DNA of 64,000 nucleotides from Micromonospora sp. WMMD1128. GTDB lineage: Bacteria > Actinomycetota > Actinomycetes > Mycobacteriales > Micromonosporaceae. Positions 24,015-31,102 of the stretch are shown in pieces. The translations under genes were made by a program, and so were the position numbers. Location: assembly GCF_027497235.1 (NCBI RefSeq), contig NZ_CP114902.1, forward strand, positions 5,916,001-5,980,000. The letters run 5' to 3'. How positions within the stretch are numbered: the first letter of the stretch is position 1; the number at the start of each line of letters is the position of its first letter. The notes below the pieces were generated by a model. It was not told the origin of the DNA and did no database searches. It saw only the letters and a program-made list of their open reading frames with translations.

Positions 24015-24284
24015 TCATGCGGCGGCGGCCAGGGTGGCGTCAAGCTGACGGGGTCGACCCTTCCCGGTTTCCTCCTTCGACTTGCGCTTGGCGGACTCCA
24101 TGGCGGCGGCTTCGTCGAGCGGGTAGTAGACGCCGCGGCGGTCGTAGCGGCGGCTGAGCGGGTTGGCTTCGCGTTTGGGGTTGGCCCAGTTGCGGATCAT
24201 CGCGACGGTGATGTCGGGGCCGAGGCGGGCCGCGAGTTGGGCGGCGGTGCCCCACTCGCGGCCGGTGCGCGGGTCGCGGATCAC
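24015..24284 (-). CDS. Small HTH DNA-binding protein
   Basis: 89 residues. WGTAAQLAARLGPDITVAMI, then RNWANPKREANPLSRR and GVYYPLDEAAAME follow the winged-helix pattern of MerR/excisionase-type small proteins: a helix pair that binds DNA, then a YYPLDE hairpin and a basic tail (AKRKSKEETGKGRPRQ). The GTG at 24282-24284 overlaps the upstream stop (GTGA); a GTG three codons further up is also possible. It may be an excisionase or a prophage regulator; its position away from the integrase argues weakly for regulator. Confidence 0.7.
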   Translation of the reverse strand: MIRDPRTGREWGTAAQLAARLGPDITVAMIRNWANPKREANPLSRRYDRRGVYYPLDEAAAMESAKRKSKEETGKGRPRQLDATLAAAA

Positions 24285-24622
24285 GGTCGCCACTCGTCGC
24301 GGTAGCCGGCTCGGTCGGCGTACGGCAGGGCGAGGAGGCGCACGGTCGGGCAGGGCCACTCGACGGGGCTGTCGTCCACGCTGCCGCACGTCGAGCACGC
24401 CAGGATCTCGCCCGTCGCCATCCGCTGCGGCTGCGGGTAGGGCTCGTGTTCGTCGATGATGCGCCGCTTGGCGTCCACCTCGGCGAGCACCCGCGCCGGG
24501 TCATGGCGGGCGATGTGCTCGCGGTCAGCGGCGGTGGGGTTGCCGAGGGGCAGCCACGCCCGCGCGGCCCGCTCGTCGTCGTCGAGCTGCGCCCGCAGCC
24601 AGGTCACCAGGTCGTCGGTCAC
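24281..24622 (-). CDS. DUF6221-type prophage protein
   Basis: 113 residues: TDDLVTWLRAQLDDDERAAR, HIARHDPARVLAEVDAKRRI and IDEHEPY, then LACSTCGSVDDSPVEWPCPTVRL. This layout (N-terminal LxxFL-type helix, a central ARVLAEVDAKR helix, a late Cys pair and a final YADRxGYRDEWRP) is a common small protein in actinobacterial prophages and plasmids. Starts at GTG with AGGAGA upstream. Biochemical role unknown. Confidence 0.7.
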   Translation of the reverse strand: MTDDLVTWLRAQLDDDERAARAWLPLGNPTAADREHIARHDPARVLAEVDAKRRIIDEHEPYPQPQRMATGEILACSTCGSVDDSPVEWPCPTVRLLALPYADRAGYRDEWRP

Positions 24623-25143
24623 GGGGTCTCCTGCGTGTGCTGATCGCGGAGCTTCGAGTAGTAGCGGCGCGTTGCCTCACGTGCCTGCCGCCGGTGGCGG
24701 TCCGGATCTTGCGCCCTGTGTGCTGCCCTAGCCAGGCGGGCGCATGCCTGGCACCGGCGCGCGCCGTTCGGGCTGATGTAGAGGTTTCCTCCAGCGTACG
24801 GGTGGCCCTTCGGGCAGTGGGTCTTCGCCGAGCAGGCCGCAACGATGGTCTCGCCCCGCATGACATTCTCTAGGATCGTCACCGGCTCCAAGTGGGCCGG
24901 GTTGACGCAGTTGCGGACCCGGCAGAGGTGGTCCAGGACGAGGCCATCGGGAATGGGCCCGATCAGCCCTTCGTATGCAACTCGGTGCGCGGCGCGGTTC
25001 GCCTGGCGCGTCACCATGAATCGGCCGTAGCCATCGACGAGGCCGGCGGTCCACAACCAGCATCCGGTTTCGGCTGGGTCAACCTTCGCCCAGAACCGGG
25101 CCGGAAGGCAGGGGTCTCCGAACGGGCGGATAGCATCGGCCAC
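24619..25143 (-). CDS. HNH homing-type endonuclease
   Basis: 174 residues. GCWLWTAGLVDGYGRFMV, RAAHRVAYEGLIGPIPDGLV, LDHLCRVRNCVNPAHLEPVT and ILENVMRGETI form the HNH_3 (SPO1-like) nuclease core. A zinc finger-like CPKGHPYAGGN ... RRCQAC follows, then a basic tail. The GTG at 25141-25143 has a perfect AAGGAG 5 nt upstream and is preferred over an ATG eight codons earlier. Such genes are usually selfish free-standing homing endonucleases. It overlaps the next gene by 4 nt. Confidence 0.8.
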   Translation of the reverse strand: MADAIRPFGDPCLPARFWAKVDPAETGCWLWTAGLVDGYGRFMVTRQANRAAHRVAYEGLIGPIPDGLVLDHLCRVRNCVNPAHLEPVTILENVMRGETIVAACSAKTHCPKGHPYAGGNLYISPNGARRCQACARLARAAHRAQDPDRHRRQAREATRRYYSKLRDQHTQETP

Positions 25144-25300
25144 GTCGACTCCTTCATAGTCGGCCACGCCCCGGGGGTGTTACAGCACCCGCCGGGGTCC
25201 TTCATGTTCATGATCCCACTCGGGTGCGACAGGTTGGGTGAAGCGTGCCGTGCACCTACACCAGCTTGAGCCATTACGCGCCTCACATCGGACAGCCGGT

Positions 25301-25335
25301 GGCCCGAGACGCGCGTCTGAGGCGCGTCTCGGGCC
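25301..25335 (-). terminator. Strong terminator between accessory genes
   Basis: Perfect 14-bp stem: GGCCCGAGACGCGC at 25301-25314 with GCGCGTCTCGGGCC at 25322-25335, 7-nt loop. It ends 8 nt from the stop of the minus-strand gene at 25343. The following 150 nt up to the HNH gene hold a smaller hairpin (about 25168-25195) but no gene I can support. Confidence 0.75.
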
Positions 25336-25342
25336 GGGCTGG

Positions 25343-25708
25343 TCACACGGCGGTGAGTCGCCCCAGCGACAGGCTGCACATGTCGTCGCCGCTGTCGAAG
25401 TCGACCGGGTACACGCCTGCGGGCAGCTCCAGGTCGCCGGCCGCCTCGTCGAGCTGGTCGTTGTCGCGAACGAAGCAGTCCTCGGTCCGGACCATCCATC
25501 GCTCGTCCATGTAGCGGTGCTCGACGCCGTGCACGATCTGCTGGTCCTCGTCCTCGTCGAGGTCGTAGGACAGCGACTCGCACTGCTTGCAATCGCGCCA
25601 CATCCGGCAGTGGTCGGTGACGCCGGGGCATTCGATGGCGTACTCCTGCTCGGTGATGCCGCCCTCGGTGGTCTCGGTGATGGTCAGGATGTGCGGCGGG
25701 TACTTCAC
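25343..25708 (-). CDS. Hypothetical Cys-rich acidic prophage protein
   Basis: 121 residues: TITETTEGGITEQEYAIECP, then DHCRMWRDCKQC and ESLSYDLDEDEDQQIVHGVE. The C-x3-8-C-x-C pattern (GVTDHCRMWRDCKQCES) suggests a metal site; the rest is strongly acidic. The GTG at 25706-25708 follows AAGGAGAGCACC, the same leader found before the next gene. No family recognised; similar proteins occur in accessory regions of actinobacterial prophages. Confidence 0.7.
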   Translation of the reverse strand: MKYPPHILTITETTEGGITEQEYAIECPGVTDHCRMWRDCKQCESLSYDLDEDEDQQIVHGVEHRYMDERWMVRTEDCFVRDNDQLDEAAGDLELPAGVYPVDFDSGDDMCSLSLGRLTAV

Positions 25709-25742
25709 GGTGCTCTCCTTCGAGTCGGTCGGGTCGAGCCGG

Positions 25743-26117
25743 TCAGTTGGCGGTCCGCATCGGGGCGACCGCCGGCCGCTCCAGGTAGCCGACAGGCTTG
25801 CCAGTCCGGTGGGCGTAGGCGATCTCGGCGCGCGTCGAGTCGCCGATGTAGCCATTCGGATTGACCACGATCACCTCGTCGGCGAGGTCGATCTTCCGCA
25901 GGTGCAGGGCGTCGAGAGCGGTCTTCTGCTCGGCGGTGAGCTGGGTGCCGTCGGCGTGGCCGAAGACGCCAGGGGCGAGCACGATGTGGCCGCCGAGGGT
26001 GAGCCGGTGGTTGACCTCGTGGAAGGCGTCGCGGAAGCGGGTGGATCCGCAGAGGACGATGACGCGCGGCGCGGTCGGGGTGTCGAGCTGGTGGGTATGC
26101 GGGTTGAGGTAGCCCAT
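25743..26117 (-). CDS. Nucleoside 2-deoxyribosyltransferase-like protein
   Basis: 124 residues. RVIVLCGSTRFRDAFHEVNH, then HIVLAPGVFGHADG, LHLRKIDLADEVIVVNPNGY and IGDSTRAEIAYAHRTGKPV give the Rossmann-like fold of the deoxyribosyltransferase/DUF4406 family: a Gly-Ser loop near residue 25, a D-x-V-x-V strand, and a Ser-x-x-x-Glu helix (STRAE) carrying the candidate catalytic Glu. It may exchange or hydrolyse nucleobases from nucleotides, in salvage or defence. The ATG follows the AAGGAGAGCACC leader shared with the neighbouring gene. Confidence 0.75.
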   Translation of the reverse strand: MGYLNPHTHQLDTPTAPRVIVLCGSTRFRDAFHEVNHRLTLGGHIVLAPGVFGHADGTQLTAEQKTALDALHLRKIDLADEVIVVNPNGYIGDSTRAEIAYAHRTGKPVGYLERPAVAPMRTAN

Positions 26118-26142
26118 GGTGCTCTCCTTCGGTCGGGTCGGG

Positions 26143-26883
26143 TCAGTTGGTCTGGGTCGGTGCGGCCCCCGCGACCGCACGGAGCACGTGGTCGCGCCGC
26201 CAGATGTGCGCGACGCCCTCCACCGCCCCGGGCATCCCGCAGCCGCACTCGGCACCGAGGCAGAGGCATGGGTTGTGCTGGTTGTCCTCCCAGCGGCCGA
26301 CGCAGACGACGGTCCACGCCGTCTTGGGTCCGGCGGTCTGGACGGTGAGCACCTCGCGGCGATCGCATCCGGGGCAGGTCGCGCCGATGAGGAGCTGGGT
26401 GGGTCGGCGCTGGCCGATGGCGGGACGGACCCACGCCTCTTCGGCGAGCAGGTGCCGGAGGACGGCGGCGGCGGTGCCGGGCAGTGCGTACCGCAGCGCC
26501 ACGATGAGCCAGTCGAGCGGGTCGTCTTCGCCTTCGGGGCCGAGGACGCCCTCGGTGAGCATGCGGTCGAGGACCGGCGGCGCGTCGATGGTCCGTAGCT
26601 GGCGGGCGAGCCACGTCACCTTGGTCGTGCACCGCTCGGCCATCTCGGCCCACCGGTTGCGCCGTTCGGGTCGGTCGGCGACGGCGATCATGCGGGGCGT
26701 GGGGTCGCTGTGGCTGCCGCTGCCCGGCCTGCCGCCGTAGACGGTGCTCCGGAGCAGGGATGGCGCTTCGAGGCGCTCAGCGGCGATCTGGGCGGCTTCA
26801 TCGCGGGCGAGGTCGTCGAGGGTCTGCCGGGCGTCGTGGAGGGACCATGCGGCGGCCAGGGCGTGGAGGTGGTGCGGGTGCAT
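26143..26883 (-). CDS. Hypothetical prophage protein with zinc-finger-like cysteines
   Basis: 246 residues. Helical N-terminal half (WSLHDARQTLDDLARDEAAQ, RWAEMAERCTTKVTWLARQL) and a C-terminal part with CPGCDRREV and CLCLGAECGCGMPG, probably two metal knuckles, ending in a positively charged helix. Such two-part proteins of unknown role occur repeatedly in early regions of actinophages. Starts at the ATG 26881-26883 that overlaps the upstream stop (TGATG). Confidence 0.65.
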   Translation of the reverse strand: MHPHHLHALAAAWSLHDARQTLDDLARDEAAQIAAERLEAPSLLRSTVYGGRPGSGSHSDPTPRMIAVADRPERRNRWAEMAERCTTKVTWLARQLRTIDAPPVLDRMLTEGVLGPEGEDDPLDWLIVALRYALPGTAAAVLRHLLAEEAWVRPAIGQRRPTQLLIGATCPGCDRREVLTVQTAGPKTAWTVVCVGRWEDNQHNPCLCLGAECGCGMPGAVEGVAHIWRRDHVLRAVAGAAPTQTN

Positions 26884-27272
26884 CAACGGCCTCTCGCGGA
26901 GAAGTGGGGGCCACAGGTGGCACAGGCGTTGCGGTCGTGGCGGCGGGTCGGGTCCGGCGGTCGAACGGACGTCCAGTGCGGGTCGAAGTCACGCGCCCAG
27001 GCGGGCCACTGGTTGCGGTGGGCGCAGGGCATATTGACGGTGTGGGGGTCGCAGCAGCCGTGTTCGCGCTCGATCTTGTAGCTGTTGATCTCGACGCCGC
27101 CGCAGATGCAGCACAGCCAGGCGGGGATGACCGTGCCGGGCGGCGTGAAGTCGGCGAGGTGGCGCGGGAGAGTGATCCAGCCGCGCCGGTGCTGCTCCGG
27201 AGCGAGGGTGTGGCGCACGCCGATGATGCGGGCGCCGGCGAGGACGTCGAGGGCGAGCTGCTGAACGGTCAC
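26883..27272 (-). CDS. Hypothetical prophage protein with clustered cysteines
   Basis: 129 residues. The N-terminus reads VTVQQLALDVLAGARIIGVR; the middle has WLCCICGGVEINSYKIEREH, then GCCDPHTVNMPCAH, and the end has NACATCGPHF. Three Cys/His groups suggest two zinc sites. The GTG at 27270-27272 overlaps the stop of the membrane-protein gene (GTGA), with GGAGGA upstream. No function assigned. Confidence 0.65.
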   Translation of the reverse strand: MTVQQLALDVLAGARIIGVRHTLAPEQHRRGWITLPRHLADFTPPGTVIPAWLCCICGGVEINSYKIEREHGCCDPHTVNMPCAHRNQWPAWARDFDPHWTSVRPPDPTRRHDRNACATCGPHFSARGR

Positions 27273-27457
27273 CGGGTCCTCCGGGTGTGCACGATGGCGA
27301 GGGTGAGCGCGGTGGGCAGCCACACGGCGGCCAACGCGAGCAGGAGTGCGGCGGCGGGGTTGCCCCAGGTGCGGGCGGCGGCGTCGAGGCCGAGGGTGGC
27401 CGCCACCCCGGCCACGAGGGCCGAGGCGGCGGCGACGGCCACGGTGCGGATGGGCAC
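27269..27457 (-). CDS. Small two-helix membrane protein
   Basis: 62 residues with two hydrophobic segments (about 5-25 and 34-54: LVAGVAATLGLDAA, ALLLALAAVWLPTALTLAIV) and a basic end (HTRRTR), predicting both termini inside. It is packed between two hypothetical genes (3-nt gap and 4-nt overlap). Function unknown; superinfection or envelope functions are common for such genes. Confidence 0.6.
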   Translation of the reverse strand: MPIRTVAVAAASALVAGVAATLGLDAAARTWGNPAAALLLALAAVWLPTALTLAIVHTRRTR

Positions 27458-27460
27458 CGG

Positions 27461-27940
27461 TCAGCCCTCGACCTGGTCGCGTGCCTCAGCCGACACCGCC
27501 ACACCCCACGGCCCGACAGCCTCCAGGTAGTCCGCCAGATGCCGACGCACCGGACCGTCCGGCTGCACGCCGGTCGAGGACCACCACGCCCGGTACCGGT
27601 CGTCGTCCCGCAGCACCTTCACCGCCTGGTCGTAGCCGGCGTCGCCCGCCCGAATCACGGCGCTCTGCACGGCGGACATCAGCGTGCGGATGCCGACGGG
27701 CACCGGTACGCCGAGTTGGTCGAGCCAGGCACGGACCGCGTCGTCACGGATGGGTAGTCCGGCGGCGACGACGTAGCGGTCGGCCAGTTCGATGCTGTCG
27801 ACCCGGGGGTCCTGCGCGCCGGGCTCGGCGGAACCGGGGAGCGGCGGCGTAGTGCCGGCGGGTCGGGGCTCGATGGCCCCACGGAGCACCTGGTCGGCCC
27901 AGAAGCGGAGGTTGGTGGCGGTGCCCCGGTCGGCGCACAT
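27461..27940 (-). CDS. Hypothetical protein, first gene of leftward operon
   Basis: 159 residues: MCADRGTATNLRFWADQVLR, then ELADRYVVAAGLPIRDDAVR, AWLDQLGVPVPVGIRTLMSA and SAVIRAGDAGYDQAVKVLRDD. Helical, no recognised motif. No Shine-Dalgarno precedes the ATG. It diverges from the truncated integrase only 26 nt away and occupies the space where the integrase N-terminus would normally be encoded. Confidence 0.6.
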   Translation of the reverse strand: MCADRGTATNLRFWADQVLRGAIEPRPAGTTPPLPGSAEPGAQDPRVDSIELADRYVVAAGLPIRDDAVRAWLDQLGVPVPVGIRTLMSAVQSAVIRAGDAGYDQAVKVLRDDDRYRAWWSSTGVQPDGPVRRHLADYLEAVGPWGVAVSAEARDQVEG

Positions 27941-27966
27941 GGTGATGTCGTGTTGCTCGTCGAGGG

Positions 27967-28998
27967 GTGTGGGGCGGGTGTCGGATGTTGAGCAAGGCCT
28001 TCAAGGACGCGGTGAGGCGCGGCAAGGCGTCGCGCAACGTGTGCAGCAGCGAGCTGATGGACCCGCCTGCGTACCGGCGTGGGAAGGTCGCTGCGCTGAC
28101 GCTCGCCGAGACCGAGGCGGTCATCAAGGCGGCTATCGCTGACGACATGGCCGCCCGGTGGTTGCTGGGGCTGCTGCTCGGTCCCCGGCAGGGGGAGACG
28201 CTGGGGATCCGGTGGAATCGCGTGCACCTCGATCCGTCGCCCGACGAGGAGCCACACGTCGAGCTAGAGACGCAGATCCAGCGGCGGACGTGGGAGCACG
28301 GCTGCGACGACCCGGTCGCGTGCGCGGCCGAGCGGCATCGCAAGCCGTGCCCGCCGAGCTGGGAGCATGGCTGCGCCGACCCGGCTGCGTGCCGGATCCA
28401 GGCGTTCCGCTGCCCGACCCGCCGGCGCCGGCCGGGCTGCCGGCTGCACGTCCGGCCATGCCCGCCGCCGTGCCCACCCGACTGCGACGCCCACGCCCAG
28501 CACTGCCCGAAGCGTCACGGCGGCGGCCTGGTCGAGGTCGATCTGAAGACCGAGAAGAGCGTTCGCCCCCTCGCGTTGCCTGCCGTGCTGGTGGAGCTGC
28601 TGCGCGCGCACCGGGCCCGGCAGCAGCGCGAGCGGGAACGGCTCGGCCTGGAGTGGGATCCGGCAGGGCTGGTGTTCACCACGGCAGCCGGTGGGCCGAT
28701 CGACGCCAGCGCGGACCACGCCGCGTGGGAGGAACTGCTCCGCCGGGCAGGTGTGGCGGACGCGAAGTTGCACGCCGCCCGGCATACCGCCGGCACCATG
28801 CTCGTCGCCTCCGGCACGGACATCAGCGTGGTGCAGGACATCCTCGGCCACACGCAGATCTCGACCGCGAGGATCTACGTCGACGTGGCGCAGAAGACCA
28901 AGCGGGAGGCGGTCGACCGGGCGGTCTCTGCGCTGATGGACGGCAACCTCGCGGCCCTACTGCAACGCGATGGTGCAACGGAGCGGCGCGCGAGCTGA
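27967..28998 (+). CDS. int: Tyrosine integrase lacking its N-terminal domain
   Basis: 343 residues. The catalytic domain is complete: Arg74 (LLGPRQGETLGIRW), Lys in LKTEKSVRPL, His269 and Arg272 (KLHAARHTAG), His295 (DILGHTQ) and nucleophile Tyr304 (ARIYVDV). The protein starts at MLSKAFKDAVRRGKASRNV, which in full-length relatives is the last helix of the core-binding domain, preceded by 150-200 residues; an in-frame TGA at 27943 excludes extension. Between Arg and Lys is an 80-residue Cys/His-rich insertion (109-187, eleven Cys) known in many actinobacterial integrases. The position beside tRNA-Thr is correct. It is probably unable to recombine alone. Confidence 0.85.
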   Translation: MWGGCRMLSKAFKDAVRRGKASRNVCSSELMDPPAYRRGKVAALTLAETEAVIKAAIADDMAARWLLGLLLGPRQGETLGIRWNRVHLDPSPDEEPHVELETQIQRRTWEHGCDDPVACAAERHRKPCPPSWEHGCADPAACRIQAFRCPTRRRRPGCRLHVRPCPPPCPPDCDAHAQHCPKRHGGGLVEVDLKTEKSVRPLALPAVLVELLRAHRARQQRERERLGLEWDPAGLVFTTAAGGPIDASADHAAWEELLRRAGVADAKLHAARHTAGTMLVASGTDISVVQDILGHTQISTARIYVDVAQKTKREAVDRAVSALMDGNLAALLQRDGATERRAS

Positions 28999-29011
28999 TC
29001 GCGTCGAGTAT

Positions 29012-29059
29012 GAGAAAGGCCCCGTGACCTTGGCTTATCGCCTGGTCACGGGGCCTTTC
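29012..29059. terminator. Bidirectional terminator between integrase and tRNA-Thr
   Basis: GAAAGGCCCCGTGACC starting at 29012 pairs perfectly over 16 bp with GGTCACGGGGCCTTTC ending at 29059. It serves the plus-strand integrase and the minus-strand tRNA, whose 3' ends face each other. Confidence 0.85.
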
Positions 29060-29065
29060 CCGTGG

Positions 29066-29142
29066 TGGAGCCGCCTGACGGAATCGAACCGTCGACCTAC
29101 GCATTACGAGTGCGTCGCTCTAGCCGACTGAGCTAAGGCGGC
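29066..29142 (-). tRNA. tRNA-Thr (anticodon CGU), probable prophage attachment site
   Basis: Full cloverleaf with acceptor GCCGCCT/AGGCGGC, anticodon stem ACGCA/TGCGT around CTCGTAA, T-arm GACGG TTCGATT CCGTC, discriminator T and encoded CCA. It reads ACG codons. Its 3' end faces the prophage integrase, the usual arrangement when a tyrosine integrase uses a tRNA 3' end as attB, so the tRNA was restored on insertion. Confidence 0.95.
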
Positions 29143-29274
29143 AACGGTGCTCAAGTGTACGGCACCCCCGGCCGACAGCCGAACCGGATCCCCCGGGTCC
29201 GGAACCGGACAGCGGGGCACGGGCAGCCCCGCGCGGGAGAGACTTCCCGGCCGGCGCGGACTACCCTGCGGCGG

Positions 29275-31017
29275 GTGAACGACGATCACGTACCGCCGCC
29301 GCAGCAGCAGCCGGACCCCGAGGCGCGCCCGGGTGAGCGGGCCAGCCGTCGACCCCACCGCATCGACCCGCTGGAGCTGGGCTTCACCCCGCGCCGGCCG
29401 GTGCCCTGGCTCGCGCCGCTGCTGCTGATCACCACCGGCCTGCGGACGCTGCTGGCCATGCTGTTCGGGGCGTACCTGGACAAGCGCGAGTTACAGAACG
29501 CCTTCGGCGACGACACGTTCCGGCAGGTCGGGCCGGACGGCGGGCTCTGGCTGGACTACGTGGCCGACCTGGGCGACGGCTTCGACGCCACGTACTCGGT
29601 GGCGTACCTGCTCGCCCAGCCGGAGCTGACCGTGGACGGCCACCGCCTGCCCCGGGCGCAGACGCTGGTGATGGGCGGCGACCAGGTGTATCCGTCGGCC
29701 GGCTACGAGGCGTACGAGGACCGCTGCAAGGGGCCGTACCAGGCGGCGCTGCCGGTCGCCCCGCCGGAGCGGCCGACGCTCTTCGCGGTGCCCGGGAACC
29801 ACGACTGGTACGACGGGTTGACCGCGTTCCTGCGACTGTTCGTCAGGTCCCGGGACCGGCACTTCGCCGGCTGGGGCACCGGCCAGTCCCGCTCGTACTT
29901 CGCGGTCGAGCTGCCGGCCGGCTGGTGGCTGCTGGGCCTCGACGACCAGTCCGGGTCCTACCTGGACGATCCGCAGCTCACCTACTTCGACGAGGTCGCC
30001 CGCAAGCTCACTCCGCAATCCAAGGTGATCCTGGCGGTGCCGGCACCGACGTGGGTCAAGGCCGCCGACCATCCCAACGCGTACGACTCGATCGACTACT
30101 TCATCCGTACCATCGTCGCGCCCACCGGGGCGCAGGTCCGGGTGCTGGTCTCCGGCGACCTGCACCACTACGCCCGGTACGCCGGCCCGGAACGGCAGCT
30201 CATCACCTGCGGTGGCGGCGGCGCCTACCTTTACCCCACCCACCGGTTGCCGGAGCGGCTGGAGGTGCCGCCGCGGGACACGTTGACCCGGCGGGCCAGC
30301 CGCACCCGCGAGTACGAGCTGACCGCCCGGTATCCGGACAAGGCCCGTTCCCGCCGGTACGGCTGGGGCATCTTCGGCCGACTGCCGTACCGCAATCCGG
30401 GTTTCGCCACGCTGCTCGGCACCCTGCACACGCTGCTGATGCTGGCCATGGCCGGGGTGGCGGCGCAGCGGGCCGACTCGACCGCGCAGCGGCTGTTCAG
30501 CGTCCCGTTGGTGGCGATGCTCGTGGTGACGCTGCTGGGCGCGGTGTTCTTCGCCAAGCCGCCGAGCGCGGACGGCAAGCGGCACGCCCGGCACTGGATC
30601 CTCGGGGTGGCGCACGGGGCGGCCCATGTGGCGCTTGCCGCCGGCGGGACCTGGCTGTGGCTGCACCTGCCGTTCTACGACTGGCCGTGGCCGTTGCCGG
30701 CGGTCGCGGCGGTGGTGCTCTACGGCCCGGCGAGTGGGCTGGTCGGCAGTCAGCTCGTGGCGCTCTATCTGCTGGTGGCGGGCGCGTTCGGGGTGAACCT
30801 GAACGAGCTTTTCGCCGGCCAGGGCATCGAGGACTCGAAGGCGTTCCTCCGGTTCCGCTTCGACCCCGACGGCACGCTGACGATCTATCCCATCGCCCTG
30901 GACAGGGTCTCCCACGCCTGGAGCCTAAACCCGGACGATTCCCCAACAGCCCCCTGGCTGACCCCGAAGACCCCCTTGACCCCCCGCCTGGCCGAACCCC
31001 CCATAACCCTCCGCTGA
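29275..31017 (+). CDS. Membrane-anchored metallophosphoesterase
   Basis: 580 residues. One membrane helix near 40-65 precedes a calcineurin-like phosphoesterase domain with metal-binding motifs GGDQVYPSAGYEAYE, VPGNHDWYDGL and, later, SGDLHHYARY plus CGGGGAYLYPTH. Four more helices follow near 375-395, 405-425, 445-465 and 475-510. Metallophosphoesterases cleave phospho-mono- or diesters; substrate not predictable. The GTG at 29275 is preferred because the upstream in-frame part overlaps the tRNA leader region and is Arg/Pro-rich. First host gene after the prophage; it ends 18 nt before a long palindrome. Confidence 0.8.
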   Translation: MNDDHVPPPQQQPDPEARPGERASRRPHRIDPLELGFTPRRPVPWLAPLLLITTGLRTLLAMLFGAYLDKRELQNAFGDDTFRQVGPDGGLWLDYVADLGDGFDATYSVAYLLAQPELTVDGHRLPRAQTLVMGGDQVYPSAGYEAYEDRCKGPYQAALPVAPPERPTLFAVPGNHDWYDGLTAFLRLFVRSRDRHFAGWGTGQSRSYFAVELPAGWWLLGLDDQSGSYLDDPQLTYFDEVARKLTPQSKVILAVPAPTWVKAADHPNAYDSIDYFIRTIVAPTGAQVRVLVSGDLHHYARYAGPERQLITCGGGGAYLYPTHRLPERLEVPPRDTLTRRASRTREYELTARYPDKARSRRYGWGIFGRLPYRNPGFATLLGTLHTLLMLAMAGVAAQRADSTAQRLFSVPLVAMLVVTLLGAVFFAKPPSADGKRHARHWILGVAHGAAHVALAAGGTWLWLHLPFYDWPWPLPAVAAVVLYGPASGLVGSQLVALYLLVAGAFGVNLNELFAGQGIEDSKAFLRFRFDPDGTLTIYPIALDRVSHAWSLNPDDSPTAPWLTPKTPLTPRLAEPPITLR

Positions 31018-31035
31018 CCCACCCGCCCGCACCAT

Positions 31036-31102
31036 CGCGGTGATCATGAAGTTGACGACACCGGAAGAGATCAACTTCGCCGTCAACTTCATGATCACCG
31101 CG
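31036..31102. terminator. 22-bp perfect palindrome, shared terminator overlapping ricT stop
   Basis: The arm at 31036-31057 (CGCGGTGATCATGAAGTTGA...) is exactly complementary to 31081-31102, loop 23 nt. It lies between two convergent genes and its right arm includes the stop codon of ricT (31095-31097). Similar GATCATGAAGTTG palindromes are, to my knowledge, frequent in Micromonospora intergenic regions. Confidence 0.85.

Larger units (their letters stand above)
1..29065. mobile_element. Integrated tailed-phage prophage, left end outside window
   Basis: The region holds a full set of siphovirus structural genes in canonical order (terminase, portal, head, connectors, tail tube, chaperone, tape measure, tail tip, lysis), all on the minus strand, plus a plus-strand tyrosine integrase ending 68 nt from the 3' end of a tRNA-Thr gene. 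That tRNA is the likely attB. No second copy of the tRNA-Thr 3' end is visible near base 1, so the other attachment site, and probably repressor and replication genes, lie to the left. Decay signs (truncated integrase, frameshifted MuF, amber codon) suggest it may no longer excise or form particles by itself. The exact crossover core cannot be defined without the other end. Confidence 0.9.

Noticed and set aside
23788..29142. Separate integrative element bounded by the two tRNA genes
   Set aside because: The two tRNAs share no obvious att-type core and the intervening genes continue the prophage operon; noted only as an alternative.
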